Shown piece by piece: positions 29,723-39,655 of a stretch of DNA of 64,000 nt. The stretch covers positions 1 through 64,000 of the forward strand of contig JANBRJ010000059.1 of NCBI GenBank assembly GCA_027577595.1. Reading direction: 5' to 3'. The notes below the pieces were generated by a model, which made no database searches, was not told the origin of the DNA, and saw only the letters and a list, made by a program, of their open reading frames with translations. Origin of the DNA: Coemansia sp. RSA 487 (taxonomy: Eukaryota > Kickxellomycota > Kickxellomycetes > Kickxellales > Kickxellaceae). The position numbers and the translations under genes were made by a program. Numbering within the stretch: the stretch's first letter is position 1; each line of letters begins with the position of its first letter.

Positions 29723-31531
29723 CTATGAAGTGATTACTTTCACTTCCTTGAATTGTGGATGTGGATGTGGATGTGGATGTCCTGAGCGCTTCAAAAGAAG
29801 CTTAAGATACTCTGCAAACCGGCTAGATTTCAAATGTATACTCTCTAGGTTTTGCATACGCAGAATTATAAAGTGCAAAATGTTGCATACAAAGTGCGTA
29901 GTATAGTTTGTAAAGCTGCCAGCTATTCCAATTCCAGTAATATTCGTTTCTAATGGCACAGTTAGAAGCTTTTTCCATTGTGGAGATCCAATGTATCCAA
30001 TGTCCTCCATAAAGGCATCAAATAAGAAATCTTCAGCAGTGAATACTTCAAGCTTTGGAAGTCTGGTAAGTATCTGAATAATGGTAGCAAGCTCCATGCC
30101 ATCTGGGATGTAGAGGGATGTTAGATTATCCCAATGCAGTTTGTAAGGATCAATAAGGAATGGGAGTGGAACCATCATTTGGAATGAAGCACTACTTTCA
30201 ATCTTAAGATTTCCAAACAATTCGTTTGTAACATCATAGAATAAATCTTTATTTGTAGCTTTTATCGTGTCAAGATAAATGACCAGATCCTTTACTGAAT
30301 CAATATCCAGTTGCTTTACTTGGGCAAGCAAATATATTGGTCCAGAAAGGTGAAGGTTTTCCAGTGTTTTGCTCATATCTGTGGCAAAAAATATTGGACA
30401 GCCAGGGGGGCAGTACTGTAGGTGTATCTCTTTCAGCTTTGGCGCACTAACCTTTCCCTTCCAGTAATTATTTGCATTAACCAAATAATTCTCATACATT
30501 TCAAGCAAAGGGTCTTCTACTTCAAGTGAAGTTGTTCGTGGGGATGCAAAAACCAGCGAAAAGTACTCAAGATTAGCAAAATCAACCGTTCCCATCAGAG
30601 AGGAAGAAGAACTGTCTTGCCAAATATGCCATGGAAACTCCAACGGGGCATCGAGCACAACAATTGTTTTCAGCAATGTGGTGGGGATTTTAACAGAACC
30701 AAAGGGTGCATTTTTATCAACAGCAAGATTAATGCGGTGGATTCTATGGGACATGGTGGATTCAGTAAATTTCATTGGGATATAGCACAGCAAAGCATCA
30801 AGCTGCTTTGTATACAAGTTTGTCAATTTAGTGGCAAATGCCTTGCTAACCAAACTATGCCTATGAGACATGTGTCCATTTACTGTCAACTCGCGTACAT
30901 TTTGTATACTCTGCGATATCATACATGCAATATCCTGAGCTCTAGAACAGAGTGTTTTGTCGTCGTCATAATCAAATACATTGTCATCAACTTCAGCGGC
31001 TATTGAAAAGATGTTGAAGGTTAGCGCATTTATACCAGACCATTCTATTGTGCCCAGCTGTAGAATACTGGCGGATTTGAGCAGAAAATGCAAAAGATGA
31101 ACTGGGCTGTCCAAATACAGTTCCAGCCGTCTAACCATATGTGGAGATCCAAACTTACGATGGAACTCAATGTTTGACATCCATATAGCGCCCTGTGATT
31201 GGCCCACGCTTTCTGGGGAATTCGTCACAGCAATCTCGTGGCTGCTATCCGGCTCATTGGCAAGGTCGCCACTGTTGGCAGATATTATGCTCAGATTAGG
31301 CGATGAGTTGGGCAAACACAGATCCTTATCATATGGCTCGTCCTCAAGCGACTCATAGCACTCGATGAAAGCCCAGTAATTCACCCATGGACTGGCCACT
31401 TGTCTCCATTTTCTGCATACACCGAGCAGCTGGATAGTGTGTTTCCAGTTTTTTGTGCTTTGAGCTTGCATGCCTACCGTGTATTTGAGCAGCAGAGAAA
31501 GAATATCAAAGGGCAATTCGTTGATATGCAT
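29723..31531 (-). CDS. F-box-like protein
   Basis: A 602-residue protein. The N-terminus MHINELPFDILSLLLKY followed by LLGVCRKWRQVASPWVNY (about 35-52) has the LP...I...V-x-[KR]-x-W layout of F-box motifs. F-box proteins are substrate receptors of SCF ubiquitin ligases through Skp1. The remainder is a leucine-rich, degenerate repeat region of the kind that follows fungal F-boxes, with phrases such as KLKEIHLQYCPPG and NLESIHLKSSRF. A GTGGAT repeat (29757-29780) encodes a His-Pro run (HPHPHPHPQ) near the C-terminus. Codon use is AT-rich compared with neighbouring housekeeping genes and the gene lies beside a LTR island. Start is the only ATG before the F-box. Confidence 0.75.
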   Translation of the reverse strand: MHINELPFDILSLLLKYTVGMQAQSTKNWKHTIQLLGVCRKWRQVASPWVNYWAFIECYESLEDEPYDKDLCLPNSSPNLSIISANSGDLANEPDSSHEIAVTNSPESVGQSQGAIWMSNIEFHRKFGSPHMVRRLELYLDSPVHLLHFLLKSASILQLGTIEWSGINALTFNIFSIAAEVDDNVFDYDDDKTLCSRAQDIACMISQSIQNVRELTVNGHMSHRHSLVSKAFATKLTNLYTKQLDALLCYIPMKFTESTMSHRIHRINLAVDKNAPFGSVKIPTTLLKTIVVLDAPLEFPWHIWQDSSSSSLMGTVDFANLEYFSLVFASPRTTSLEVEDPLLEMYENYLVNANNYWKGKVSAPKLKEIHLQYCPPGCPIFFATDMSKTLENLHLSGPIYLLAQVKQLDIDSVKDLVIYLDTIKATNKDLFYDVTNELFGNLKIESSASFQMMVPLPFLIDPYKLHWDNLTSLYIPDGMELATIIQILTRLPKLEVFTAEDFLFDAFMEDIGYIGSPQWKKLLTVPLETNITGIGIAGSFTNYTTHFVCNILHFIILRMQNLESIHLKSSRFAEYLKLLLKRSGHPHPHPHPQFKEVKVITS

Positions 31532-31999
31532 CTTTATTAGAATAGTAGGATACGTATGGAAATAAACAAAAAGGAAAAATGTCCAAAATAAGCAAGTTTA
31601 GTTTAACAGATACAAGGAAATAGACAAGTAAAAAGGAAAAGAGATTTGTGAAAAGGACTGTAGTCCTTATTAACATACGGGAGCATTTGAAACAGCTGCC
31701 TCTATTCGTTCTTTGTAAATTTGATGAAAAGACTTTCGAATGTAGAACAGGCAGGATCTATGACAGTGGGGGGGGAGCATTTTCTGTATATGTTTCGCAC
31801 TAAAGGCAGCAGAGCTAGCGTCACATGCAATGCTATGCCTATAAAGCCATAAACGAAACGTGTTTCCAGATACACTAAGGAGCTAGCAAAAGTGCAAAAA
31901 AGAAAAAGAAAGGAATTTTTGGTGAGTTGTGGAGACTGCCAATGATATGAATTTCTAGCCTTTTTTTATGTATTTACTACGTGTACTATTTCTTACGTA
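31532..31999. other. Divergent intergenic region
   Basis: 468 bases between the F-box-like gene and the CorA-type gene. It contains a G8 run near 31768. No gene recognised. Confidence 0.5.
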
Positions 32000-33154
32000 A
32001 TGGACACAAATGAATGGGATTCCAACGCATTGCGCGAGCTTGCTGAGACCGGGCGAGTAGCTAGTGCACTACCATCCTCTTTGTCATCTAGCAGCAACAA
32101 AACACGTCAGATAAATAACAATGACAGCGATGATTCGGTGGCAAGCTCGAAAGGAAGGAGGTTTACGCTCCACTTCCTGCAGCAAGGGACAAGCCAAAGC
32201 ATGGCGAGTGTGGAGGAGGCAATAGACGAAACGCAAAAGACAAAGAGCAGCTTCTGGCTGGATACCACCGATCCAACCGTTGAGGACATGGACCTGCTTG
32301 CGCGTGCATTCGGCATCCATCCGCTGACGGTGGAGGATATTCTGGCCGACGCAGGCGACACAGATAAGCTGGAGGCTGTCGACGACTACGCGATGCTTGT
32401 GTATCGCACGACAGCCGACGAGGAGGGCGATATGGGGTTTTCAGTGGTTCTCAAGCAAGGCTACGTGCTGTCATTCCATAGCGCAAGCGCCCTGGCGCAC
32501 GTACACGGAGCGTTGGATCGACTAGCAAGCCACGAGACAAGTACCGTGTATGTGGTGTATGCACTGGTGGATGACATCACCGACTCTCTGGGCCTTGTGA
32601 TGCGCACAATTGAGCGAGAAGTCAGTAAAGTTGACGAATTGGTGATGGCGCTTGCATCTTCTAACGATAAAGGTGCGACGCTGCAGCGGATCGGGCTGCT
32701 ACGGCGCCGCATCCTCAGCATTTGGCGCCTGCTTTTGGGCAAGCCCGACATTGTGCGTGCGCTGACCCGGCTATTCGCACAGTCACACGAAGACATTGAG
32801 CATTACTTGCAGGACATTTGCGACCACCTTGCTACGCTAACCAGTGCGTGTGCGCATAGTGAGATGGTTTTATCCCGCGCACACGCCAACTATATGGCAC
32901 GGCTGTCGTTGGATCTAAGCGGTGCTTCCGTTGATGTTGGGCTATTCTCGAATCGATGGCTTGTTCTTGTGGGGATTATGTTGCCGCTCCAAGTGAGCGT
33001 CTCGTACTTTGGCCAGAACGTAAAGGTGCCTTGGGAGACGGATCCTGACGCGGGGCTCCACGTCAACCTCTATGCGTGGTATGGTATCTTTGGCATGGTT
33101 GCTGGAATGTTTGTCGTTGCTGTTGGGTTGGCTCGCCTCAAGCAAATGCTTTGA
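32000..33154 (+). CDS. CorA/Mnr2-type divalent cation transporter with GQN signature
   Basis: A 384-residue protein. A hydrophilic serine-rich N-terminus is followed by the CorA cytosolic domain (FWLDTTDPTVEDMDLLARAF, HPLTVEDIL; about 85-120), a long helical region, and two C-terminal membrane segments (about 320-338 and 357-378). This is the two-helix CorA layout of Alr/Mnr2 Mg2+ channels. The signature at the end of the first helix is YFGQNVKVPW, so residue 339 is Gln where nearly all CorA proteins have Met in the Gly-Met-Asn filter. The codons are GGC CAG AAC. Selectivity may therefore differ from Mg2+. Membrane location (plasma or vacuole) cannot be told. The GQN reading is direct; functional change is inference. 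Confidence 0.88.
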   Translation: MDTNEWDSNALRELAETGRVASALPSSLSSSSNKTRQINNNDSDDSVASSKGRRFTLHFLQQGTSQSMASVEEAIDETQKTKSSFWLDTTDPTVEDMDLLARAFGIHPLTVEDILADAGDTDKLEAVDDYAMLVYRTTADEEGDMGFSVVLKQGYVLSFHSASALAHVHGALDRLASHETSTVYVVYALVDDITDSLGLVMRTIEREVSKVDELVMALASSNDKGATLQRIGLLRRRILSIWRLLLGKPDIVRALTRLFAQSHEDIEHYLQDICDHLATLTSACAHSEMVLSRAHANYMARLSLDLSGASVDVGLFSNRWLVLVGIMLPLQVSVSYFGQNVKVPWETDPDAGLHVNLYAWYGIFGMVAGMFVVAVGLARLKQML

Positions 33155-33261
33155 TCGTAAAGGATGAGCTGAATTTTGCTTGATTGCGGTTTTTTTTTCC
33201 CACATCCCCCTCTTATCTTTTTTCCTTACTTGTTCATGAAAAATAAAGCTAATTTGTATTG

Positions 33262-33281
33262 TTATTATTATTATTATTATC
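33262..33281 (+). repeat. ATT trinucleotide microsatellite
   Basis: About six ATT units just upstream of the PEX8-like start codon. Confidence 0.7.
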
Positions 33282-33296
33282 ATCCGCTCTTCAAAT

Positions 33297-35192
33297 ATGA
33301 ATTCAGAATATCGGACCGCGGCACGCATTCTATCGACCAGCTCTTCGCCAGCGATAGTTTCCGAAACTACACACGATCTTCTCATACGTTCAGCACCAGC
33401 TACCCAAGCACAGTGCCAATCTCTATTGCATTTGGCTCAGTACGTAACAACCCTACGTGTCCGGTCAGCGCGAGAGGAATGTGAGAGAGAGAGGGAAAGA
33501 GCTCGTACAAGGCGCAATTTCGTGGACAATGCAGCGCATTGGGCGGTCACTGGAATAGTCGGTCGCAGTGGACCAAATGTGCCAGACAAACAAACTGTTG
33601 CATGCATCGAGGCGATTCTTGTTGCCGCTGACAACCAAACAAAATGCACGGGTGCTGAGTTGATCCTTGTTTGCGGCGTTGCGCTGGCGCTACTGAATGA
33701 ATCGGTTGAGGAGCCCTTGCTGGTTGATCGCTGCATCGCACTCTTTGTCCAGCTGGCACACAGGTTGTGTGAGCATAGCAATAGAAACAGAGCAAGTGGT
33801 GTTGCTCTTCTAACGGCATGCTCAGAAGCTGTGCCGGTGCTAAACTCCCTAGACCATCTTCGCAAGTACATTAACCCGCTTGTGTTGGCAGATGGAGTGG
33901 TGGACTGTGTGGTCGAGATGTTGCCTGCCGTGGCTAGAACCCAAGCGTACGCGGACACTGAAAAGGCCACACGCTTGTTATGCACGCTTATTAGTGCACC
34001 CGCAACGATCTTTGATAATGCATTGCAAATTGTGCAATCACTCCACGATAACGCACTCTCCATTCTTCTTGACCAAGAAAAGGGCAGCGCTTGGAACAGG
34101 CGAGATGGTGCTGTGCAGCCGTTTGCACTTGCCATCTTGCATTGCGCCGAAGCTGTTTTTCAACGGTTCTTCCTTGAGGACGCAAGCCAGCGAGTGTCCA
34201 AAGAAAGCTTGTACCACGTATGGATCACGGTTATTGACACGATGGCTGTACTACACTTTGCCACATTAAAGTTCGGTGGAGGCGGCAGGGAAGGCAGCGA
34301 GGTGTTCCGTCGCGCCAGCACACTTGGCATGCAGTTTATTACCACCCGGCCCGCCAGCGACATTGATACGATGGTTAAGCGGATTTTCGCCATGCAGCCG
34401 TGCTTGACATTCATGGCAACTCGTCCAGTCTCGTATATATCGGGCGCGCGGTCCTGCTTAGTTCTATTCTACATTGATTTGTTTGAGCATCTTGTGCCTT
34501 ACGCAAGTACCCATACTCTGTCGCAATTGGTCGTGCCATTGGCATCACGGTACGTAGGAGTTGAGGCGCTAGAGGTTGCGGGTCCCGAATGGTTCGAGTC
34601 CGCACATGCCCTCATTTTGGCAGTTTTGGAACTGGTGGCCCATGACGACACAAGCAATGAAGAGACGGCTGGACAGCAGGACCGTGCTGCCTTTGTTTTA
34701 GAAATCGTCCCATGGTACGCTGACCTTGTTCTCGATCTGTATCCGGATAAGGGTATTTCCGCTGAGCTTCTGCGCATCGCATATGCGGCAGCCGTGCGTG
34801 CGACAACGACAAATAACTGGCAGAGCAAGATTCAAATGGGGGCAATGGATCTGGGCCAGACGCTTTCATGGACTCTGGTATGCAAGCTTCTCATCCGATT
34901 AGATGGACTATCCGCTTACGATGCAAGCGCTGTGCGCAGGGCGGTGGAGTCTGTGCGCCGCCGCGAGCTGCTACTCGTGCTGGCCGACTTGCTGGCCGCC
35001 GTACCGTTCGAGCTTCTTCCCAAACTGATGCCCGAAATGCGGTGCAGACTACTTGCTGAAAGGGACCCGGCCAATCGCAAGGCCGTCGATGACGAGATCC
35101 AAAATGTCGTTCTTGGTAAAGCTGATATTACTCGCAAGTTTGCGCTTTCAACATGGGCATGGCAACTGCATGCAGACACTTCGAAACTATAG
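33297..35192 (+). CDS. PEX8: Peroxisomal biogenesis factor Pex8-like
   Basis: A 631-residue, all-helical, HEAT-like protein whose last residues are TSKL, a canonical type 1 peroxisomal targeting signal. Pex8 is an intraperoxisomal peripheral membrane protein of about 590-700 residues that carries its own PTS1, helps Pex5 release cargo and bridges the docking and RING complexes. Matching internal features are LFEHLVPYAST (about 397-407), WFESAHALILAVLELV (about 430-445) and a YPDKGISAELLRIAYAAAVR-type segment (about 482-500). A (TTA)n microsatellite lies just before the ATG. The alternative is another SKL-bearing helical-repeat protein. Confidence 0.72.
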   Translation: MNSEYRTAARILSTSSSPAIVSETTHDLLIRSAPATQAQCQSLLHLAQYVTTLRVRSAREECERERERARTRRNFVDNAAHWAVTGIVGRSGPNVPDKQTVACIEAILVAADNQTKCTGAELILVCGVALALLNESVEEPLLVDRCIALFVQLAHRLCEHSNRNRASGVALLTACSEAVPVLNSLDHLRKYINPLVLADGVVDCVVEMLPAVARTQAYADTEKATRLLCTLISAPATIFDNALQIVQSLHDNALSILLDQEKGSAWNRRDGAVQPFALAILHCAEAVFQRFFLEDASQRVSKESLYHVWITVIDTMAVLHFATLKFGGGGREGSEVFRRASTLGMQFITTRPASDIDTMVKRIFAMQPCLTFMATRPVSYISGARSCLVLFYIDLFEHLVPYASTHTLSQLVVPLASRYVGVEALEVAGPEWFESAHALILAVLELVAHDDTSNEETAGQQDRAAFVLEIVPWYADLVLDLYPDKGISAELLRIAYAAAVRATTTNNWQSKIQMGAMDLGQTLSWTLVCKLLIRLDGLSAYDASAVRRAVESVRRRELLLVLADLLAAVPFELLPKLMPEMRCRLLAERDPANRKAVDDEIQNVVLGKADITRKFALSTWAWQLHADTSKL

Positions 35193-35222
35193 ATCTGTTA
35201 ACAAGAGCTACCTAAAAAAAAC

Positions 35223-35900
35223 CTAAGATTCGTCTACTGTTACCACAATCGAGCCGTCATCGTTTTTACTTGATACAGTGACTTTGGTCATATCACTGAC
35301 CGTGTACTGGGCACCAGCCTCCTTAAGCTGTGCATCCGTCAGGTGCGTCCTAATACCAACGACCACGGCGCCAGACTGGGTGCCAGCCTTGATCCCGGCC
35401 CTTGCATCCTCAAACACAATACAATGCGCAGGATCAACACCCAGTCTTTTAGCCGCCAGCACATATCCCTCAGGGTGTGGTTTTCCGTTAGTAATGTCTA
35501 CAGGCGTCACAAACACGCTTGGTATATGCATACCCAAATGTTTCATCCTTGGCTGAGCCAAGAACGGCATCCCCGATGTAAATATCGCCCACTTATCGCG
35601 AGGCATGCTTTCCACAAGGCCTATGGCGCCCGGAATCGCGCAAAGTCCATCGGTATCTACTGCTGCCTCCAATTCCATCGCATCGGCGTACTCCTTTGTA
35701 TGTGTACTGGCGGGGAAGAACTTCTGTAGTATTTGAAGTGTGGGTATACCATGACAAAAATTGATAATCGGCGTAGGGTCGATTTTATGCGCATGTGCGT
35801 GCTCTGTGTATATGCGTTCGGTGGTTCCTAGTGTGCTTATAAGCGTGCCGTCTAGGTCGAACAAAAGCCCTTGGGCAGTGAGCTGTCTTACAGAGGCCAT
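35223..35900 (-). CDS. HAD-superfamily sugar/glycerol phosphatase (Gpp/Dog-like)
   Basis: A 225-residue haloacid dehalogenase phosphatase. Motif I is LLFDLDGTLIST (nucleophile D15, acid D17). A helical cap contains FCHGIPTLQIL. Motif II is AIFTSG, the lysine motif is NGKPHPEGYVLAAKRLG, and motif IV is CIVFEDARAG. This pattern matches yeast Gpp1/Gpp2 glycerol-3-phosphatases and Dog1/2 2-deoxyglucose-6-phosphatases; the cap does not let me choose. It is cytosolic, with no targeting signal. It is convergent with the PEX8-like gene, with 30 bases between stops. Confidence 0.9.
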   Translation of the reverse strand: MASVRQLTAQGLLFDLDGTLISTLGTTERIYTEHAHAHKIDPTPIINFCHGIPTLQILQKFFPASTHTKEYADAMELEAAVDTDGLCAIPGAIGLVESMPRDKWAIFTSGMPFLAQPRMKHLGMHIPSVFVTPVDITNGKPHPEGYVLAAKRLGVDPAHCIVFEDARAGIKAGTQSGAVVVGIRTHLTDAQLKEAGAQYTVSDMTKVTVSSKNDDGSIVVTVDES

Positions 35901-36396
35901 ACTGTTGGAAAACAGCTAAATACTTATCAATCACTAGTAGAGGAAAAAAAAAAAAAAGCAAACGTGCGGAACTGAGAAAATGCGATTAGAAGCGGACAAC
36001 GGATATTTGCTGGCTTTGATTGCAGTTCAACACCTGCCAAACTCGCATTAACGTGATTTGCTGATCGTTTCTGTGGTTTTTTATTTGGTTTAATTAGCAT
36101 TGATTCAATCCGCTGTGGTGCCAGCAAAAGCAGCATCTACCTTGATAGAAAGAGTTTCTTTTTTATAAAGAAAGTGCAATATGATTAAAGTCTTTTAGGT
36201 TTCCGCTTTCAAAGAAAAGAAGTAGGCGAGTATCAACGGGAGGAGATGGGACATGGATTATTTCAACAAACTAAAAGGAAAGAGCAATTCATTCTTTTGC
36301 TTTCCTTTTGTTATTCAGTATAGCTCACTGTCATCTACCATTACTATACCAAAACTTCTTTTGTTTGAAGCATATTATTTATTAAACTAGCGAAGT
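35901..36396. other. Intergenic
   Basis: 496 bases with a long A-run near 35944. No gene was recognised. Confidence 0.5.
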
Positions 36397-36933
36397 ATGC
36401 ATACTAGTCTTAAAGTAGGAAATATCCAAGCACCGAGCACCAGAAAGAATGACCATTCCCAGTCTGATAGCGAAATCCTGGTTACGGACGATCCATTAGT
36501 TGTGTCCTTTAACTTGACCGATGACAGCAAGGAACGACTAACCATAAAAATATCCTCACGCAAAGGTGCATTGAATCCTCTAATAATGCTTTTACGTGAT
36601 TTACCGATCCACCATCAAACATTACAAAATGTTCGCAAATTGTATTTGGAAATTGATACCAGAGGGGCACGTGCCAGCCCATGGGCCATGTTCAAGAGCC
36701 ACAAGAAAGCCGAATACCTGGCCCTATGGTTTGCAAAGACATTTCAGCTCCTTAATAAGCTGACTATTACAACCTATGGCAAGGACAGAGATTCGTGGGT
36801 GTTTGTCAAAACACTGATAAATGCCAAGAGAAAATATCTGTTATCTATTGATGTTACAATACTCGACGCAATTCCTTACACTAGACTGTGGTTCCTTTCC
36901 AAAACCTTGTATAAATTTGCTCGAGGAAAGTAA
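36397..36933 (+). CDS. Truncated F-box-like paralogue lacking the F-box
   Basis: A 178-residue protein of AT-rich codon use. Its second half aligns with the C-terminal half of the 253-residue F-box-like protein at 38123: KLTITTYGKDRDSWVFVKTL here, LTIQCWSKDIATRKFVKTLV there, each followed by a short loop and a hydrophobic helix (VTILDAIPY; TNSVGYFL). The LPIHH segment (about 70) matches LPVHK of the paralogue. No F-box precedes this; the N-terminus is a disordered serine-rich stretch. It may be a decayed duplicate that kept an open frame, or a substrate-recognition module without Skp1 binding. A LTR fossil lies directly downstream. Confidence 0.5.
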   Translation: MHTSLKVGNIQAPSTRKNDHSQSDSEILVTDDPLVVSFNLTDDSKERLTIKISSRKGALNPLIMLLRDLPIHHQTLQNVRKLYLEIDTRGARASPWAMFKSHKKAEYLALWFAKTFQLLNKLTITTYGKDRDSWVFVKTLINAKRKYLLSIDVTILDAIPYTRLWFLSKTLYKFARGK

Positions 36934-37048
36934 ATAAATTACACATAGCAAGGTACATTTTACTTGTATGTACGATGAGATGGAAGGGCTTTGATAGTCA
37001 ATGTTATAGGCAATGCTGGTAAACAAGTGTTTTTTTAGCAACCGTCAT
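36934..37048. other. Short spacer
   Basis: AT-rich spacer between the truncated F-box-like gene and the solo LTR. Nothing was seen in it. Confidence 0.4.
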
Positions 37049-37304
37049 CGTGACAGATTTACCACGGACCCAGGATAAAATAAAAGAGTAATTTTTAACT
37101 TTTATAGTTCTTAGTTCCTTCAAACTGGATATAAGGAAAAACTCCTGCCTTTTTTCTCAAAGGCAATAACCACGGGAAATGCCACCTTTATATGTAACAG
37201 CTCTCTGTTACATATGGTGCACTATTGCAGTGTTAACATTTAGTGGCTGTGCGGGCCCGTGACAATGGGTCAGCCTTGCATACGACAAACACACTAGCGT
37301 GGCA
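37049..37304 (-). mobile_element. Solo LTR, family 1 (copy F)
   Basis: About 256 bases with family order intact: GACAGATTTACC...CCCAGGATAAAATAA, ATATGTAACAGCTCTCTGTT palindrome, then GCATACGACAAACACACTAG. No clear target duplication. It is a fossil without an internal region. Confidence 0.7.
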
Positions 37305-38122
37305 GCCATGGACTCGAAATTTCCATGACAATGTCCCAGATAAGCTTTTTTATATTATCTTTTTAACCATATCGTCACCACGATTTCCATAAAAAAATTA
37401 ATATCACTTGAAAATGATTTACTTTTCAAGCATGGATGGTTTTTACTTTTTGGAATAAAGCACTGTTTATATCTATCCTGTAGGGTGGAAACAAATATAT
37501 TAGGACATTGTTTGAGTATTTCTTCATTTACATCTCTGCATTATCCCCAACCAGCCACTGACAACCACAGCTGTGTAGGCCAGGCCATCGATGCGTGTAA
37601 TTAAAAGCTCTAGCTAAAAGAACCATAAAATGTAATCATTTTCAGTGTTGCGTATGACATGGTGAAGAGTAGTCCATTTAAACGCTTTGGCAGGTAGCCT
37701 GTATCGTTTTTATTTGCTTTCAAAAGTAACCCCACCCTCTTTTCGTGCAAACTTGCAAAGTAGAAAAGAGTAGGTTTATTTTAGCGACACTGAAATTTGG
37801 TTCCGTAAAAAACACTATGAAAGGAGCTTTCAGCTTATTTTTTGTTTTTTTTTGTTTTCTACACTATTCACTAATAATTAATTTTCATAATAAGCGTTGG
37901 AGTATGAAAACGACACAACCTCTTTGCTGGACTCTTCTAAAGACCTTACACTTTATTGGATGTGGATGTGTGGGTTTACAAAAATATGCCAGGAAGCTAC
38001 AAAGAACCAAGGTGACTTTACTTGTTTTACAGCTGATGCTACATAAATAATGCTGCTTCTTCTTTTCCTCTCTTCCTTCCTTCTCCTATTTTTATTATAA
38101 TTGCTTTTATAACTATTTCAAC
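37305..38122. other. AT-rich intergenic stretch
   Basis: About 0.8 kb between the solo LTR and the F-box-like gene. A 101-residue frame at 37745-38050 has no coding character. No gene recognised. Confidence 0.5.
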
Positions 38123-38884
38123 ATGAATGCTACATTTGACAAACTTCCAGACAACGTTCTAAGCAAGATCTTTGCTTATACCACGGCCACTGCCAATGAA
38201 GATAAACCTGTAACTCTTAAACAGTGGCGTAATAGTCACTTGCCGCTAGCCCATGTCTGCCAGAAATGGAGATCTGCTGATATTCCCTTTGCGTTTGATA
38301 GCCTGTACCTTTATCTCAATGGAAAAGATCCTACGACAAAAGTACTAGATGGGAAGGTGGTTTCTGAGCGAACAGCCATTGTCACCGGGAATCTTAATGC
38401 AATCCTGCATCATTTACCTGTGCATAAACCAACCCAAATCAATATAAGCATTTGCTCAGACAAGGATCTTGCAGAGTACCTACATAGCATGCTCTTCATA
38501 CTTGAAGGTAATAAAGAAGCCTTTTCAAGCGCAACATATTTGAATGTCAGAGTTGCTAGCACGGGTATTGGCTACTATGGCCGGCCAGCATCAAGCGATA
38601 TTGACAAGGCTAAAAAATATGCACATAGGATACGCTCCTGTATGCCCAACGTTCGAGTACTGACAATCCAATGCTGGAGTAAAGACATTGCCACCAGGAA
38701 GTTTGTTAAAACATTGGTGAATGCTTACCACAAGCAAATTCACTATTTCTACATTCATACAAATTCCGTGGGCTATTTTCTAAGTTATCTACCGGTAATG
38801 GGGAAAATGTTTTGTCGTCTATGCTGCGGAACCGTATTCAAAGGCAAACGGGCTCGGCCAGGTGAAGAGTTGAAAAAAAACTAA
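38123..38884 (+). CDS. F-box-like protein, short paralogue
   Basis: A 253-residue protein. The N-terminus FDKLPDNVLSKIFAYTT (about 5-21) and LAHVCQKWRSADIPFAFDSL (about 46-65) give a clear F-box. The rest resembles the 178-residue protein at 36397. It is much shorter than the 602-residue F-box-like protein at 29723, and has no further repeats. It probably binds Skp1; the target is unknown. The last residues are basic (GKRARPGEELKKN). The gene ends 27 bases from the convergent GPI-protein gene. AT-rich codon use. Confidence 0.7.
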   Translation: MNATFDKLPDNVLSKIFAYTTATANEDKPVTLKQWRNSHLPLAHVCQKWRSADIPFAFDSLYLYLNGKDPTTKVLDGKVVSERTAIVTGNLNAILHHLPVHKPTQINISICSDKDLAEYLHSMLFILEGNKEAFSSATYLNVRVASTGIGYYGRPASSDIDKAKKYAHRIRSCMPNVRVLTIQCWSKDIATRKFVKTLVNAYHKQIHYFYIHTNSVGYFLSYLPVMGKMFCRLCCGTVFKGKRARPGEELKKN

Positions 38885-38911
38885 ATTTATTTGAATAATA
38901 TATAATATCCC

Positions 38912-39655
38912 TCACATGAATGCAGTTACAAGAGCAAGCATGATGGCCAAGAGCGCATTAAGGTGGGTAGCAGTAGCGTTGCTGGTTGCCATTGTTTTGG
39001 CACTGTTGTTTAAGGGATCAGTATTGTCCCTTGCGTTGTCTGTAGCAACGTTATCGCTCGGGGTGTCAGAGCCGGTTGGCGTGGATCCAGCAACGCCAGC
39101 TGATGCAGATGGCTGAGCCTGGCCGGGGAACGTTATTCCAAGGAATCCTGGCAGATCATCGAATATGGTAGAGGGAATTGACTGGGTCTGAGTATCAGAT
39201 CCACTTGCAGTCGGCTCTGCACTGCCTGTTTGATGCTGCTGCTGCTGTTGCTGCTGTTCTGGCTGTGCTGCTGTTTCCGGAGCACCCGTTTGGTGTGGAG
39301 TCATTCCGTTGCCTTGCTGCGGCATCATTCCGTTGCCTTGTTGTGGCACCATTCCATTGCCTTGTTGCGGCATTATCCCATTGCCTTGTTGCGGAATCGT
39401 TCCGTCGCTGGTGGGCGAGGCAATTGCGCCGTTTTGGGAAGGAATTTGCATTCCATTGTCAAAATTGCCCATGCTATTAGCCGGCGATCCGCCATCGTTG
39501 CCAATATTTGCTACAGGGGACGGAGCAGCATCTTGCTGCTGTACTCCAGGGAACGTACCTGTGTTCTGGCGCCTATACAAATGACACTGGTTTTGCATAT
39601 CAGCAGAGACAGCAACAGCAGCAACGGTAAGGAAAAAACAATTGTAAACGTGCAT
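38912..39655 (-). CDS. Secreted, probably GPI-anchored repeat protein
   Basis: A 247-residue surface protein. A signal peptide (about 1-18, ending AVSA) is followed by a Pro/Gln/Gly/Asn-rich region with four tandem copies of the heptad PQQGNGM (about 88-118). A polyglutamine run (about 133-141), a Ser/Thr-rich stretch and a hydrophobic C-terminus (HLNALLAIMLALVTAFM) with small residues in front come next. The hydrophobic tail with no basic residues after it is a GPI-anchor signal. This architecture is typical of fungal cell-wall proteins. The TATAAAAG at 39785-39778 lies about 123 bases upstream. Repeat number may vary between strains. Unrecognised otherwise. Confidence 0.7.
   Translation of the reverse strand: MHVYNCFFLTVAAVAVSADMQNQCHLYRRQNTGTFPGVQQQDAAPSPVANIGNDGGSPANSMGNFDNGMQIPSQNGAIASPTSDGTIPQQGNGIMPQQGNGMVPQQGNGMMPQQGNGMTPHQTGAPETAAQPEQQQQQQQHQTGSAEPTASGSDTQTQSIPSTIFDDLPGFLGITFPGQAQPSASAGVAGSTPTGSDTPSDNVATDNARDNTDPLNNSAKTMATSNATATHLNALLAIMLALVTAFM

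Noticed and set aside
37745-38050. 101-residue frame on the plus strand
   Set aside because: No motif, no similarity to neighbours, AT-rich chance frame likely.
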